Assembly: GCA_020444275.1 (NCBI GenBank)
Contig: JAHLLG010000002.1
Coordinates: 340,266-404,265 of the forward strand
Source of the DNA: Bacteroidota bacterium
Lineage (GTDB): Bacteria; Bacteroidota; Bacteroidia; Bacteroidales; UBA12077
Length of the DNA stretch: 64,000 nucleotides
Reading direction: 5' to 3'
Translations under genes and position numbers: made by a program
Notes under the pieces: model-generated
Told to the model about the DNA's origin: nothing
The model's input: the letters and a program-made list of their open reading frames with translations, nothing else
Databases searched by the model: none
Part shown: positions 1-8,736 of the stretch, piece by piece
Position numbering within the stretch: the stretch's first letter is position 1
Layout: every line of letters begins with the position of its first letter

Positions 1-1420
1 CCTGTGTATATTCCTGGAATACATCTTCCAGTTTGGAAGGATCTATGCCTAATCCATTATCTTTTACAATTAATTCAACAAGTACAGTATTTTTATTTTC
101 CGTTTTAATATTTGCTAATACTTCGATAGTTCCTTGCTCGGTAAATTTTACAGCATTACTTAAAAGATTATATAAAATCTGTTGAAACCTATTAACATCG
201 CCAAAAAGAACAAGGTTTTCTTCGTTTTTTATGGTATAAGTAATAACATTTTCATTATTCTTAGCTAATTCAAAAAATAAGTTGCATACATTTTTGATCA
301 AATGCTCAGGATTAAAATGCGTTTTATGCAGAACAAGTTTATCAGACTGAAGCTTAGTAAAATCAAGCACATCATTAATTAATCGGATTAACTGATCGCT
401 GGCTGCGTTTACTATTTCGATTTTATCTCTGAGTTTAACATCCAAAGGTTCGTTAAGTATTTGTTTAATGAAACCTGAAATAGCATTCAATGGTGTTCTT
501 ATTTCGTGACTAACTTTTGCCATAAATAACTCTTTTGATTTAGCAAGCTTTTCGGCATCTATTCTTGAGCTAATCAATATATCATTGTATTGTTTGTTTT
601 TTCTAATGTATTTTATTATTACGATTAATACAACCAATGAAAGGAGTACCCCGAAAAGCGAAAAGAACGTTAAGCGGTTATATGCAATGTTTGCTAATTT
701 TTCAGCATTATTATAGTGATTTATTTCTTTTTGCCTTTCGTAATTTTCTAATTGTTCCATTAGTGATGTAAACGCTTCGTTTATCTTATTGCTTGACTCA
801 GTCAGTTCTGATTCCTTTTGCAGTAGTTTATGCTCTATGACCTTCTCGCCTTGTTCTATCTTATTTAATTCATCCAGGATTTTTTCGTTGTCGATCTTTT
901 TCTCTTCAATTTTATTTGAGCCAAATATTCGTTGGAATAGATTTTTATCTTTATCAAGAGTATCTTTATTCGTTTGTAGCTGTGTTGTAAGGTATGTAAA
1001 TACTTTATCGGTAGTGTCGGTTTGCCATAGCCAGATCATTTCATCCCAAAGCTGCAATCTACTTTCTAGTAACTGATTAATGGTATCTAATTTGGCTGAA
1101 AACCATTCGTCGTGTGGATAATGTTCATTCAGTAATTTAAAACTTGAATCGATAGCTGTAATATGGTTTCTGTGTTTTTTTAAATAACTTCTTTGCTTTG
1201 TTAATCCATATAATCTTATATTATTTTCAGCTTGTTCAATAGATGTTGTGATATTTTTAATTGTAATAAATCCATATTGGGGAGTGTTTTCCTCATACAT
1301 TAACTTTACTACTGAAGATAAACTTCTGTAAGAAAAATATCCTCCTACCAGTATTACTATTACACCTATTGTTAATAGTAATCCTATTTTTACTGAAATG
1401 GATATTTTTGTTTTAAGCAT
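1..1420 (-). CDS. Sensor histidine kinase, C-terminus cut by window edge
   Basis: Membrane-bound histidine kinase that would autophosphorylate and pass phosphate to a response regulator. The minus-strand frame is open from an ATG at 1418-1420 to the window edge. It has a first membrane segment at about residues 9-31, an extracytoplasmic, probably coiled-coil sensor region of about 215 residues, and a second membrane segment near 251-273. A short linker without an obvious HAMP or PAS domain follows. The H-box reads KVSHEIRTPLNA with the phosphoacceptor at His305. The ATPase domain begins afterwards, with an N-box-like NLLSNAVKF and a G1 box DNGLGI close to the edge. Only the end of the ATPase domain and anything beyond it, such as a receiver, is missing. 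It starts 6 bases after the response regulator gene ends, so the two form an operon. The signal sensed is unknown. Confidence 0.88.
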   Translation of the reverse strand, partial: MLKTKISISVKIGLLLTIGVIVILVGGYFSYRSLSSVVKLMYEENTPQYGFITIKNITTSIEQAENNIRLYGLTKQRSYLKKHRNHITAIDSSFKLLNEHYPHDEWFSAKLDTINQLLESRLQLWDEMIWLWQTDTTDKVFTYLTTQLQTNKDTLDKDKNLFQRIFGSNKIEEKKIDNEKILDELNKIEQGEKVIEHKLLQKESELTESSNKINEAFTSLMEQLENYERQKEINHYNNAEKLANIAYNRLTFFSLFGVLLSLVVLIVIIKYIRKNKQYNDILISSRIDAEKLAKSKELFMAKVSHEIRTPLNAISGFIKQILNEPLDVKLRDKIEIVNAASDQLIRLINDVLDFTKLQSDKLVLHKTHFNPEHLIKNVCNLFFELAKNNENVITYTIKNEENLVLFGDVNRFQQILYNLLSNAVKFTEQGTIEVLANIKTENKNTVLVELIVKDNGLGIDPSKLEDVFQEYTQ

Positions 1421-1426
1421 ATCTTA

Positions 1427-1864
1427 TTATAAATTGTAAATATAATTCTCAATTATTGCACAACAAATATCTGGAGTATACTCATGTTTATGAATTTTAA
1501 TAAAGCTATGACTTTTTGCTGAAGGAACCTTAATTTTTGTAAGTATTTTCTCCGATTGTGAAAGAAGTACAGTCCTGATGTTTTTATTTACCTCTTGTAA
1601 TAAATATACCAACTGCAAACCATTTATACCATATCCCAGATAATAATCAACAAAAGCAATTGTAATACTATTTAGTTTATTGTTCTCCTCAACCATACGT
1701 AAAAGCTTGTCGGGATGAAAGAACTGTTTGATATTCAAATCAAAATGAATATTAATCTCGGGTTTTTGATTTAAATCACGCATTTTTTTTGCCAGCAGGT
1801 TATTATAAAAAGCATCATCTTCCATTATGAGAATATTAATCTGCTTTGGTGTATTATTTTTCAT
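1427..1864 (-). CDS. Stand-alone receiver-domain response regulator
   Basis: A single CheY-like receiver domain of 145 residues with no output domain. Visible hallmarks are the acidic pair in MEDD (Glu15-Asp17), the phosphoacceptor Asp73 in FVDYYLG, the switch serine in LLSQS, and the conserved lysine in FIKIHKHE. It lies directly upstream of, and on the same strand as, the histidine kinase, so it is probably the kinase's partner or a phosphate shuttle in a relay. With no DNA-binding or enzymatic domain it must act through protein contacts, for example with another kinase or a phosphotransfer protein encoded elsewhere. The domain call is secure; the pathway is unknown. Confidence 0.85.
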   Translation of the reverse strand: MKNNTPKQINILIMEDDAFYNNLLAKKMRDLNQKPEINIHFDLNIKQFFHPDKLLRMVEENNKLNSITIAFVDYYLGYGINGLQLVYLLQEVNKNIRTVLLSQSEKILTKIKVPSAKSHSFIKIHKHEYTPDICCAIIENYIYNL

Positions 1865-2122
1865 ATAAGTAACAATTTGGTTGGGAGTTAGTTTTCAATT
1901 TTAGTACCAAAACTGTTAAATGTATGTAAAGATCAATAAATCAGAAAGATATTGTCTTTTGTAATTCTTAAGTAATCTATTATTATGAGAACACTTTATC
2001 AAAATGAAACAATACGTAGGTGCTTTAAATTATTAAAGATACTTGTAACTAATTTTGGAAAGTGAACGAAGCATACTCTTTCTACTTAATTAGCTAAGGA
2101 TAAAAAAAATAAATAATTGTGA

Positions 2123-2371
2123 TTAACATTTATTCCGGGCACAAGGACTATTAGTTAAAAAGAATCCTATAAATGCTCCGGTTAGTATATTTGTTAACAT
2201 TTCTTTTGATGTGAGCTTAGATAGTTCACTACCTTCAGCAAAATAACTAAAAACAAGCCCAAGCACTGCACCAATTAAAATGTAGATAACCGATTTCTTA
2301 AAATGGCCGGATGTTATTAATCTTTTAAACCAATTGCCTTCTTGTTTTATTTCTAGTTTTTTAAATTTCAT
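2123..2371 (-). CDS. Small two-helix membrane protein of unknown function
   Basis: An 82-residue protein with a basic N-terminal stretch (MKFKKLEIKQ), one hydrophobic helix around residues 28-44, a short polar connector, and a second hydrophobic helix around 60-74. The tail is short and ends in two cysteines (PCARNKC). The arrangement suggests a helical hairpin in the inner membrane with both ends in the cytoplasm. I recognise no family. It is monocistronic, with more than 200 bases of non-coding sequence on each side. The reading frame has an ATG and plausible composition, but its short length leaves some doubt. Confidence 0.55.
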   Translation of the reverse strand: MKFKKLEIKQEGNWFKRLITSGHFKKSVIYILIGAVLGLVFSYFAEGSELSKLTSKEMLTNILTGAFIGFFLTNSPCARNKC

Positions 2372-2608
2372 ACTATTTATATATAATTATGCACAAATAT
2401 AGATAAATGATATTAATCTGTAAATTTTAAACATGATTTTTAAATTTTATTCTTTTAACTTACAATTTGTCAGGCTAATAAGTTGGGCATGAATTTTGAA
2501 ATTACTTGAATATTAATTAGGATGATAAGAATTCTGGTAAAGTACTAAGGGATGTGCTGGTTTTCTTAATCTTATCTATAGAATAGGTAAACTTAAATTT
2601 TTGAAATT

Positions 2609-2968
2609 ATGGAAAACAAGATATTAGCTCAAAAAAGGATTAATGATGGAATTGTAGTTTCTATTAAAGAATCAAACAAAATTTGTATTACCAATGCAAA
2701 TCGAATAGAAGAAGAGTTACTTCAACTCATTAAACAAGGAGAAAACACCGTATTATTAGATTTCTCAAAAATAGAATTTATTGATACAGCAGGTTTCCAG
2801 GCACTTCTTTCAGCACAAATAGAATCAAAGCTGTATCATGTAAATTTTAGCATAATTAATGCGAATGATGATGTTCGGGAATTATTTACATTAGTAAAAC
2901 TTGACAGTGTTTTTGATATAAGAAATAAACCTGTTTCAGATTATAATAAATTAAAAAAAGCCTCATAG
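2609..2968 (+). CDS. STAS-domain protein (anti-sigma factor antagonist type)
   Basis: A 119-residue STAS domain, the fold of SpoIIAA/RsbV anti-anti-sigma factors and of many bacterial partner-switching proteins. The signature strand-loop is DFSKIEFIDTAGF (residues 51-63). Thr60, after Asp59, sits where SpoIIAA-type proteins are phosphorylated. No serine kinase or PP2C phosphatase gene is adjacent, so its partners are encoded elsewhere. A hairpin with a T-run follows the gene. A second STAS protein occurs at 56190-56561, close to a SiaB/SiaC pair. It could regulate a sigma factor or an enzyme by partner switching; the sequence does not say which. Confidence 0.85.
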   Translation: MENKILAQKRINDGIVVSIKESNKICITNANRIEEELLQLIKQGENTVLLDFSKIEFIDTAGFQALLSAQIESKLYHVNFSIINANDDVRELFTLVKLDSVFDIRNKPVSDYNKLKKAS

Positions 2969-2992
2969 TTTTACCTGATAAAATTTGTTAAG

Positions 2993-3034
2993 AGACCTCA
3001 CGATAGACAATATCATTAAACAGAGGTCTTTTCT
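2993..3034 (+). terminator. Possible terminator after the STAS gene
   Basis: An inverted repeat AGACCTC / GAGGTCT (2993-2999 and 3023-3029) has a 23-base spacer and is followed by TTTTCTT. The loop is long for an intrinsic terminator, so the call is tentative. Its position at the end of the STAS gene and before the next gene fits. Confidence 0.4.
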
Positions 3035-3042
3035 TATATTTG
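3035..3042 (+). promoter_or_regulatory. Candidate -7 element of the SusR-like regulator gene
   Basis: TATATTTG is an exact match to the Bacteroidota -7 consensus TAnnTTTG and is followed by CAG, as is common near transcription starts. No clear TTG -33 element is seen at the usual distance, so this is a weak to moderate candidate. It lies about 85 bases before the ATG I prefer for the regulator. Confidence 0.4.
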
Positions 3043-3125
3043 CAGTTATTTAATATTTGTTTATTATTTATTAAATTTGAAATATTACCAAAATCACATT
3101 TAACTTGAATAAGCTGATAAATAAA

Positions 3126-6062
3126 ATGATAAGAAGTTCTATTTCGCTACTTATTTTTACGTTGATTACGTTGGTTGCGAAATCCCAAATAAAGAGTATA
3201 GGCATTCCTAATATTACAAACTATTCTCAACGAGAATATAATGCCAGTACGCAAAACTGGGCCGCTTTGCAGGACAAGCGAGGAGTTTTATATTTTGGTA
3301 ATAATAGTGGACTTTTAGAATTCGACGGAATTCGTTGGAGGCTAATTGAAATGCCTAATACATCGGTAGTAAGGTCTATTGCAACAGATCAGTCCGGAGT
3401 AATATATATTGGAGCTTTTTGTGAATTTGGTTATCTACAACCAGATATAAATGGTAAATTCGAATATGTTTCATTAGTTGATCTAGTGCCTGCTGAACTC
3501 AGAGATTTTGGCGATATCTGGAAAATTCATGAAACAACAAATGGCATAATTTTTCAATCTTTTTCCGAAATATTTCTTTATACAAATGGTGAAATTAAGG
3601 TATTGGCCCAAAAAAGAGAATTTCATTTTAGTTTTTTTGTAAATAACGAATTATATATTACAGAGAAGAACAAGGGATTGCTTAAATTGCGGGATGAAAA
3701 ATTAATTCCGGTTAAAGGAGGAGATATTTTTAATAACAACGTTTGGTCTATTCTTCCATTTAATGATACAAAACTTTTAATATCTACTTCTAACCACGGT
3801 TTATATATTCTGGAAAACGATTCAGTAAAAAAATGGGAGATTGCTGCTAATGATTTCCTAATCGAAAATCAAATTTACTGTGCAACTAAGGTAAAAGGTT
3901 ATTTTGCTATTGGTACCATCCTGAATGGTCTTCTAATCATTGATGAAAATGGAAAGCCAATCCAACATATTAACAGGGATAAAGGCTTGCAGAATAATAC
4001 TGTGCTGAGTATTTATACCGATAATTATGATAACTTATGGTTAGGTCTTGATAATGGTATCGATTATGTTGCAACAAATAATCCTTTCACAAGCATTGTT
4101 AATAAAAGCAAAATCGGTGCTGGTTATGTATCATTTATTTATAATAATAAGCTCTATCTAGGAACAAATCAAGGCCTGTTTTATAAAAAATGGACTATGC
4201 TGGAAGACCCTTTTAAAAGTGAAGAAGATTTTAAAATGGTGGAAAACACTCAGGGGCAGGTGTGGAGTCTATTTGAACATAATAATGAGCTCTTTTGTGG
4301 CCATAATAATGGTACATATATTATTAAAGATGATAAAGCAGAACTAATTTCAGACATAATGGGTGGCTGGTTACTATTTACTTTTCCTGATAAAGAGGAT
4401 ATTATAGTTGAAGGCACATATAATGGATTAGTGAAATTTGAAAAGAACGATAAGGAAAATTGGAAAGCCACAAGGATAAACGGATTCAATGAATCATGCC
4501 GGGTTATTGAAACATATTTAGAAAAGGATGCATATGCTTTATGGGTTAGTCATGTGTACAAAGGTGTATATAGAATTATCCTAAACTCACAACTGGATAG
4601 TATTGTAAGTATTGACTTTTTCGATTCATCCAATGGTTTAGAAACCAAATTTGGAAATAACGTGTTGCGGTTTGACGACAAAATAATTTTTATCAATAAT
4701 ACAGGGATATATACATTTAATGAAGAACTTAACAAATTTAATCCGGACAAAAAGCTAAATGATTTGTTTGGAGATTATGGTCCGGTTCGGGAAATTGTAA
4801 AGGATTACGCTTCAAATTATTGGTTTATACAAGGCGATGAAATGGGAGTGCTTAAAAAGTTAAATGATGGGAACTATAAAATTCAACGTACTATTTTCAA
4901 ATCTTTTACAGGAAATTTTGTAGGCGATTTTGAGCATTTAAATCCGTATGATGATAAGAATGTAATTATTGCAAATGAGGATGGTTTTTCTCATTTTAGT
5001 GCAGGTTTTCAGAAGGATACAGACATACCGTTTCAGATATTAATACGAACAGTAGAGATGGATGATAGCTTGTTATTTGGTGGAACTTTTCAGGATAGTA
5101 GTGGGAATATTATTATGAATCAACAAAACGCTCAAATTAAAGAGTTATCATATAAATACAATGATTTTAAATTTGAATACTCTGCAACACATTACGAAAA
5201 TTTAAGCAATCTGGAATATAGTTATATACTCGAAGGATTTGAGGAGGATTGGTCTGACTGGACAGAAAAAACCTCAAAAGAATATACAAACTTAAAAGAA
5301 GGAACATATACTTTTAAAGTTAAAGCTAAGAATATATATAACAAAGAAACTGAAATTTCATCATTTTCCTTTATTATTAATCCTCCATGGTATAGATCAG
5401 TTATTGCGTACATAGCTTATATAATTTTAATAGTGTCTGCTGTATGGTTAACGGTTAGGATTATTAGAAAAAGAATAGAAAGAGAAAAGAAATTACTTCA
5501 GATTAAACAAAAAAGAGAACTCCAGGAGCAAAAGGTTAATCATGAGAACGAAGTATTATCAGCACAACAAGAGATAGTTAAACTTCGAAATGAAAAACTG
5601 CGTGTAGAAAATGAACGAAATAAAGCCGAGGTTGAGTTAAAAACAAAAGAGTTAGCCAGCTATGCCATGCAGGTAACTCAAAAGAATGAATCACTATTTG
5701 CTTTAAAAGAGCAATTAAAACATATTGCAGAAAAGGTTAATCCTGATGCTCAAAAATATCTTCATAAATTAATTAAGAGCATTGAAAAAAGTATGAATCA
5801 AAAGGACGATTGGGATAAATTTGAAGGATATTTTGACCAGGTTTATGAAGACTTTACAAAGCGTTTAAGGGAAAAATATCCTAGTTTAACACCTAATGAT
5901 ATTAAACTTTGTGCTTACTTAAGAATGAATTTATCAACCAAAGAAATTGCCCCTTTACTTAATATTTCCGTCAGAGGTGTTGAAGTGAGTCGCTACAGAT
6001 TAAGAAAAAAATTAGACATGCCTCAAAATGAAAATCTTGTCGATTTTATGATGAACCTTTAA
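3126..6062 (+). CDS. SusR-like membrane sensor with LuxR-type DNA-binding domain
   Basis: A single-chain regulator of about 978 residues. A signal-anchor or signal peptide (MIRSSISLLIFTLITLVA) leads into a large periplasmic beta-propeller region built of repeats such as DNLWLGLDNGIDYV. A Y_Y_Y domain follows (about residues 680-755), then one membrane helix (about 756-780), a charged coiled coil (about 785-860), and a C-terminal LuxR-like helix-turn-helix (last 59 residues, with STKEIAPLLNISVRGVEVSRYRLRKKL). There is no kinase or receiver domain, which distinguishes it from hybrid two-component regulators and resembles SusR. I chose the ATG at 3126 because it gives a compact signal sequence; an in-frame TTG at 3105 is the alternative. 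It sits just upstream of the laminarin locus and most likely binds the repeated elements before 6428 and 8737. Confidence 0.86.
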   Translation: MIRSSISLLIFTLITLVAKSQIKSIGIPNITNYSQREYNASTQNWAALQDKRGVLYFGNNSGLLEFDGIRWRLIEMPNTSVVRSIATDQSGVIYIGAFCEFGYLQPDINGKFEYVSLVDLVPAELRDFGDIWKIHETTNGIIFQSFSEIFLYTNGEIKVLAQKREFHFSFFVNNELYITEKNKGLLKLRDEKLIPVKGGDIFNNNVWSILPFNDTKLLISTSNHGLYILENDSVKKWEIAANDFLIENQIYCATKVKGYFAIGTILNGLLIIDENGKPIQHINRDKGLQNNTVLSIYTDNYDNLWLGLDNGIDYVATNNPFTSIVNKSKIGAGYVSFIYNNKLYLGTNQGLFYKKWTMLEDPFKSEEDFKMVENTQGQVWSLFEHNNELFCGHNNGTYIIKDDKAELISDIMGGWLLFTFPDKEDIIVEGTYNGLVKFEKNDKENWKATRINGFNESCRVIETYLEKDAYALWVSHVYKGVYRIILNSQLDSIVSIDFFDSSNGLETKFGNNVLRFDDKIIFINNTGIYTFNEELNKFNPDKKLNDLFGDYGPVREIVKDYASNYWFIQGDEMGVLKKLNDGNYKIQRTIFKSFTGNFVGDFEHLNPYDDKNVIIANEDGFSHFSAGFQKDTDIPFQILIRTVEMDDSLLFGGTFQDSSGNIIMNQQNAQIKELSYKYNDFKFEYSATHYENLSNLEYSYILEGFEEDWSDWTEKTSKEYTNLKEGTYTFKVKAKNIYNKETEISSFSFIINPPWYRSVIAYIAYIILIVSAVWLTVRIIRKRIEREKKLLQIKQKRELQEQKVNHENEVLSAQQEIVKLRNEKLRVENERNKAEVELKTKELASYAMQVTQKNESLFALKEQLKHIAEKVNPDAQKYLHKLIKSIEKSMNQKDDWDKFEGYFDQVYEDFTKRLREKYPSLTPNDIKLCAYLRMNLSTKEIAPLLNISVRGVEVSRYRLRKKLDMPQNENLVDFMMNL

Positions 6063-6427
6063 AATTACTTTTCGTAATTATATTCCATTTTATTAGCAAA
6101 ATCATATGATGTTGTAGTGGTGTGTGTATTGTGTAATTTTTTTCAAACAATTCAAAATCAGCGTATAAGTAAAAATATGATGTAGTTTTGATGTATAAGT
6201 GATGTATTTATGAAGTATTTATATTATTGACTTTACATGTTTTAAAGGTTAACATTGTCCTAACATTTATTAAACACAACACGATGTTATTTCATTTATG
6301 TGCAATTATAAAAACTACTTATTTAATTGAACCTTGATTTTTGAAATCGTCAAATGGATTCTGCGGTTTTCTTTAATCATGAAAAAAAATAATTAGAATC
6401 TAACCTTAATAAATAAAAAAAAGTAAC
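6063..6427. promoter_or_regulatory. Intergenic control region before the PKD lipoprotein
   Basis: 365 bases without a gene. It contains an upstream motif beginning TGATGTTGTAGTG at 6107, the four-fold 11-bp repeat at 6178-6217, and a promoter-like pair TTG (6227-6229) and TAACATTG (6250-6257) separated by 20 bases. About 170 bases of AT-rich leader separate this from the start codon. I see no small open reading frame worth reporting. Confidence 0.6.
6178..6229 (+). promoter_or_regulatory. Four 11-bp-phased TGATGTA repeats plus -33 TTG (copy A)
   Basis: TGATGTA occurs at 6178, 6189 and 6200, and TGAAGTA at 6211, exactly 11 bases apart. Nine bases later comes TTG (6227-6229), followed after 20 bases by TAACATTG, close to the TAnnTTTG -7 consensus. 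The same array with identical spacing stands before susC. One-turn spacing places all repeats on one face of the helix, as expected for an activator array. The LuxR-type regulator encoded directly upstream is the probable ligand. That assignment is inference. Confidence 0.75.
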
Positions 6428-7912
6428 ATGAAAACTAAAAGATTTAGAATTTTAGCACAGACATTCTTTTTGGGAGCTGTAGTCTCATTGTTTACAACAT
6501 TTACAGCATGTGACGATGACGATGACGATGCGGTAAAAGATCCCGTAGCCAGCTTTCAGTATGAAGTTAGCGAAACTAATGCCTTAGAGGTGGCGTTTAC
6601 CAATTACTCTCAAGATGCAAGTTCTTACGCATGGGATTTTGGTGATGGAGAAACATCAATCGAAGAAAATCCAACACACATTTTTGCTGCAGAAGGTACT
6701 TATACCGTAAAGCTTACTGCAACAAATTCTGCTGGAGTAACTGATGATGTAAGTAAAGAGATTACACTTACCGAAAATGCTCAAGCACTCTTAACCGGAG
6801 AAACTTCCAAAAAATGGATGCTTATGCGCAAAGGTTATGTTATGGGAATTGGCCCAGATGCAGATAATTATTGGCAGTACTGGGGTTTGGAAAATAATGG
6901 TAAGCGTCCTTGCGTTTTCGGACAATCCTGGACATTCAACGCCGATGGCACGTTTGATTTTGATGATGGTGGTTTTATGTGGGGAGATAACATTGTATTT
7001 GTTAGCGCGGATAATCCTCAATTCGAAGTTTGTATTCCAGCATCAGAATTTTCTGTTAATGATAATGGTGATGATATAACTGCATGGTTAAGCGGAACGC
7101 ATGATTTTACATATGATCCTTCTGCCGGTACTTTGACAGTTTCAGGAGAAGGTGCATGGATGGGATTAATATCAAGAACTGCTAATGGTGATGTTATTGT
7201 TCCTCAGAACGAAGTAACATATGATGTAACTATTGGAGAAGGTACATTATACGATTCGATGTTAGTTTCGTTAACCTATCCTAATGGTGATTACTGGCAA
7301 TTCAATTATGTAAGCTATTACGATTGGGCTGATCAACCAGCTGTAGAAACAGAAGAAGAGACTTTTGGTGAAGACCTTGCTGATATTACTCCGTCGGAAA
7401 TTAAAGCAACTTTTGCTTCTAAAGACGCTGCCGACTTGGTTACTATTGATACAATTACTTCAGGATCAACTCTTGAATTTGGTGTTGATGATCCTACAGA
7501 TGCAGCTGCTGCCAAAGTGGGTCAGTTTAATAGAGTAGCAGGTGTTAGTTATCAAGAACTTCAGTTCCAGGCAAGTCCAGAAGCAAAAGATATTCAGTTT
7601 GATAATTTTACTACAGTTAAAATTGATATTTATGTTCCAGCTAGTACTGTATTTGAAACAGATGGTCTTGTACGTCAGTTTGTATTTGGCTTTGCAGATA
7701 AGAGTCAAACAGAAGAGTGGTGGAATAGCCCTGAGCAGTATCTGGTAGAAGGTGAAGATTTTGTTGTTGGTACTTGGACAACATATACATTTGATCTGTC
7801 TACTACAGACGTGTTAACCAGAGCAGATTTAGATATGCTATATCTTGGTATCGGTGGCGGAGGACACAATGCTGGTGGTACGTTCTATGTTCGTAACCTA
7901 ATTTTTGAATAA
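6428..7912 (+). CDS. PKD-domain surface glycan-binding lipoprotein (SGBP-like)
   Basis: A 494-residue lipoprotein. A signal peptide ends in the lipobox FTAC with the cysteine followed at once by a run of aspartates, typical of a surface-export signal in Bacteroidota. A PKD domain covers about residues 38-118 (YAWDFGDGETS). The remainder is beta-rich, with many aromatic residues and a C-terminal jelly-roll-like segment, and I see no catalytic motif. PKD lipoproteins beside laminarin-type SusCD pairs are known in marine Bacteroidota and bind the glucan at the cell surface; here that role is inferred from context. The gene has its own copy of the locus control element and a strong terminator, so it is expressed as a separate unit. 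Confidence 0.8.
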   Translation: MKTKRFRILAQTFFLGAVVSLFTTFTACDDDDDDAVKDPVASFQYEVSETNALEVAFTNYSQDASSYAWDFGDGETSIEENPTHIFAAEGTYTVKLTATNSAGVTDDVSKEITLTENAQALLTGETSKKWMLMRKGYVMGIGPDADNYWQYWGLENNGKRPCVFGQSWTFNADGTFDFDDGGFMWGDNIVFVSADNPQFEVCIPASEFSVNDNGDDITAWLSGTHDFTYDPSAGTLTVSGEGAWMGLISRTANGDVIVPQNEVTYDVTIGEGTLYDSMLVSLTYPNGDYWQFNYVSYYDWADQPAVETEEETFGEDLADITPSEIKATFASKDAADLVTIDTITSGSTLEFGVDDPTDAAAAKVGQFNRVAGVSYQELQFQASPEAKDIQFDNFTTVKIDIYVPASTVFETDGLVRQFVFGFADKSQTEEWWNSPEQYLVEGEDFVVGTWTTYTFDLSTTDVLTRADLDMLYLGIGGGGHNAGGTFYVRNLIFE

Positions 7913-7935
7913 AAAGATTTTTCAAAAGAAATAAG

Positions 7936-7962
7936 TGGCCGGTTCTTCCGGCCATTTTTTTT
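7936..7962 (+). terminator. Intrinsic terminator of the PKD lipoprotein gene
   Basis: Perfect stem TGGCCGG (7936-7942) / CCGGCCA (7948-7954), loop TTCTT, then eight T residues. It lies 24 bases after the stop codon and separates this unit from the susC operon. Confidence 0.93.
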
Positions 7963-8543
7963 ATTTGTAGTTAAATAAATAATTAAAAACCAACATGTCG
8001 TAGGATAATTTTATTTAATCTATCTCATTATTTGAATCATATTATCGAGTGCATTATTTCTTGCTATTATAACTAGCATAAATATAGTTCAGTATACTAA
8101 AATCATGAGTAAGTGCTTAACAAAACATAATATTTTTATCTCAGCTCTATTCTATTCTATTCTATTTGATACCACATTAAAAACAGACTTAAAATTTTAT
8201 GTTGATTATTTATTCTATTTCAAATCCGTTTAAAAGTTATGCCTTATTAAGTACAGATTTGAAATGCATAAACTATAACGAAACCATACGTTTATTAAGA
8301 GTTAATGATTGGTATGAATAATTAGTTAATTCCGCATAAATTAAACTTTTCAATCAGTACTACTAATTGATCGCTCATAAAATTACCACATGTAATTTAT
8401 TTTATTCGCTGGATGGGTAGCGTATTTTTAAGTAGCAGTTCTAATAGGTTTGATATGTTTATTATTTAGGGAAGCAAAGGAAGGTTGTGTAAAAATTTTG
8501 CGAAATAAACAGAATGATCTAAATTATGTTAAAATAAATAGTG
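7963..8543. other. Unexplained non-coding stretch before the susC control region
   Basis: About 580 AT-rich bases with no convincing gene on either strand. The only local pattern is a short CTATT tandem (four units, 8147-8166). It is long for a promoter region, but I see no RNA structure I can defend. Confidence 0.5.
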
Positions 8544-8611
8544 TGATGTAGTAGTGTGTATAATCTTATAAGTTAAGTAAAGATCACAATAATAGAAACT
8601 TAAATAATTAG

Positions 8612-8663
8612 TGATGTACTTTTGATGTATGTATGATGTATTTTTGAAGTATTATTATGATTG
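8612..8663 (+). promoter_or_regulatory. Four 11-bp-phased TGATGTA repeats plus -33 TTG (copy B, susC)
   Basis: TGATGTA occurs at 8612, 8623 and 8634, and TGAAGTA at 8645. The spacing is exactly 11 bases, and again nine bases separate the last repeat from TTG (8661-8663). Twenty bases later TTAAATTG (8684-8691) occupies the -7 position. An additional TGATGTAGTAGTG at 8544 matches an upstream motif of copy A. Order, phase and spacing are the same as at 6178, so both units are almost certainly controlled by one activator. Confidence 0.78.
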
Positions 8664-8736
8664 ATTTTGTGGTAATATATGTCTTAAATTGCTAAAAGAT
8701 TTAAATTAACCTAAAATTTACAACCAAATTAAAAAT

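Noticed and set aside
789..1076. 95-residue plus-strand reading frame
   Set aside because: Lies antisense within the histidine kinase sensor region, whose frame is continuous and has clear domain signatures. Composition (Ser/Phe/Cys) is that of a shadow.
8147..8166. CTATT tandem repeat
   Set aside because: Four units of a short AT-rich microsatellite in non-coding DNA, not close enough to a promoter element to suggest phase variation.
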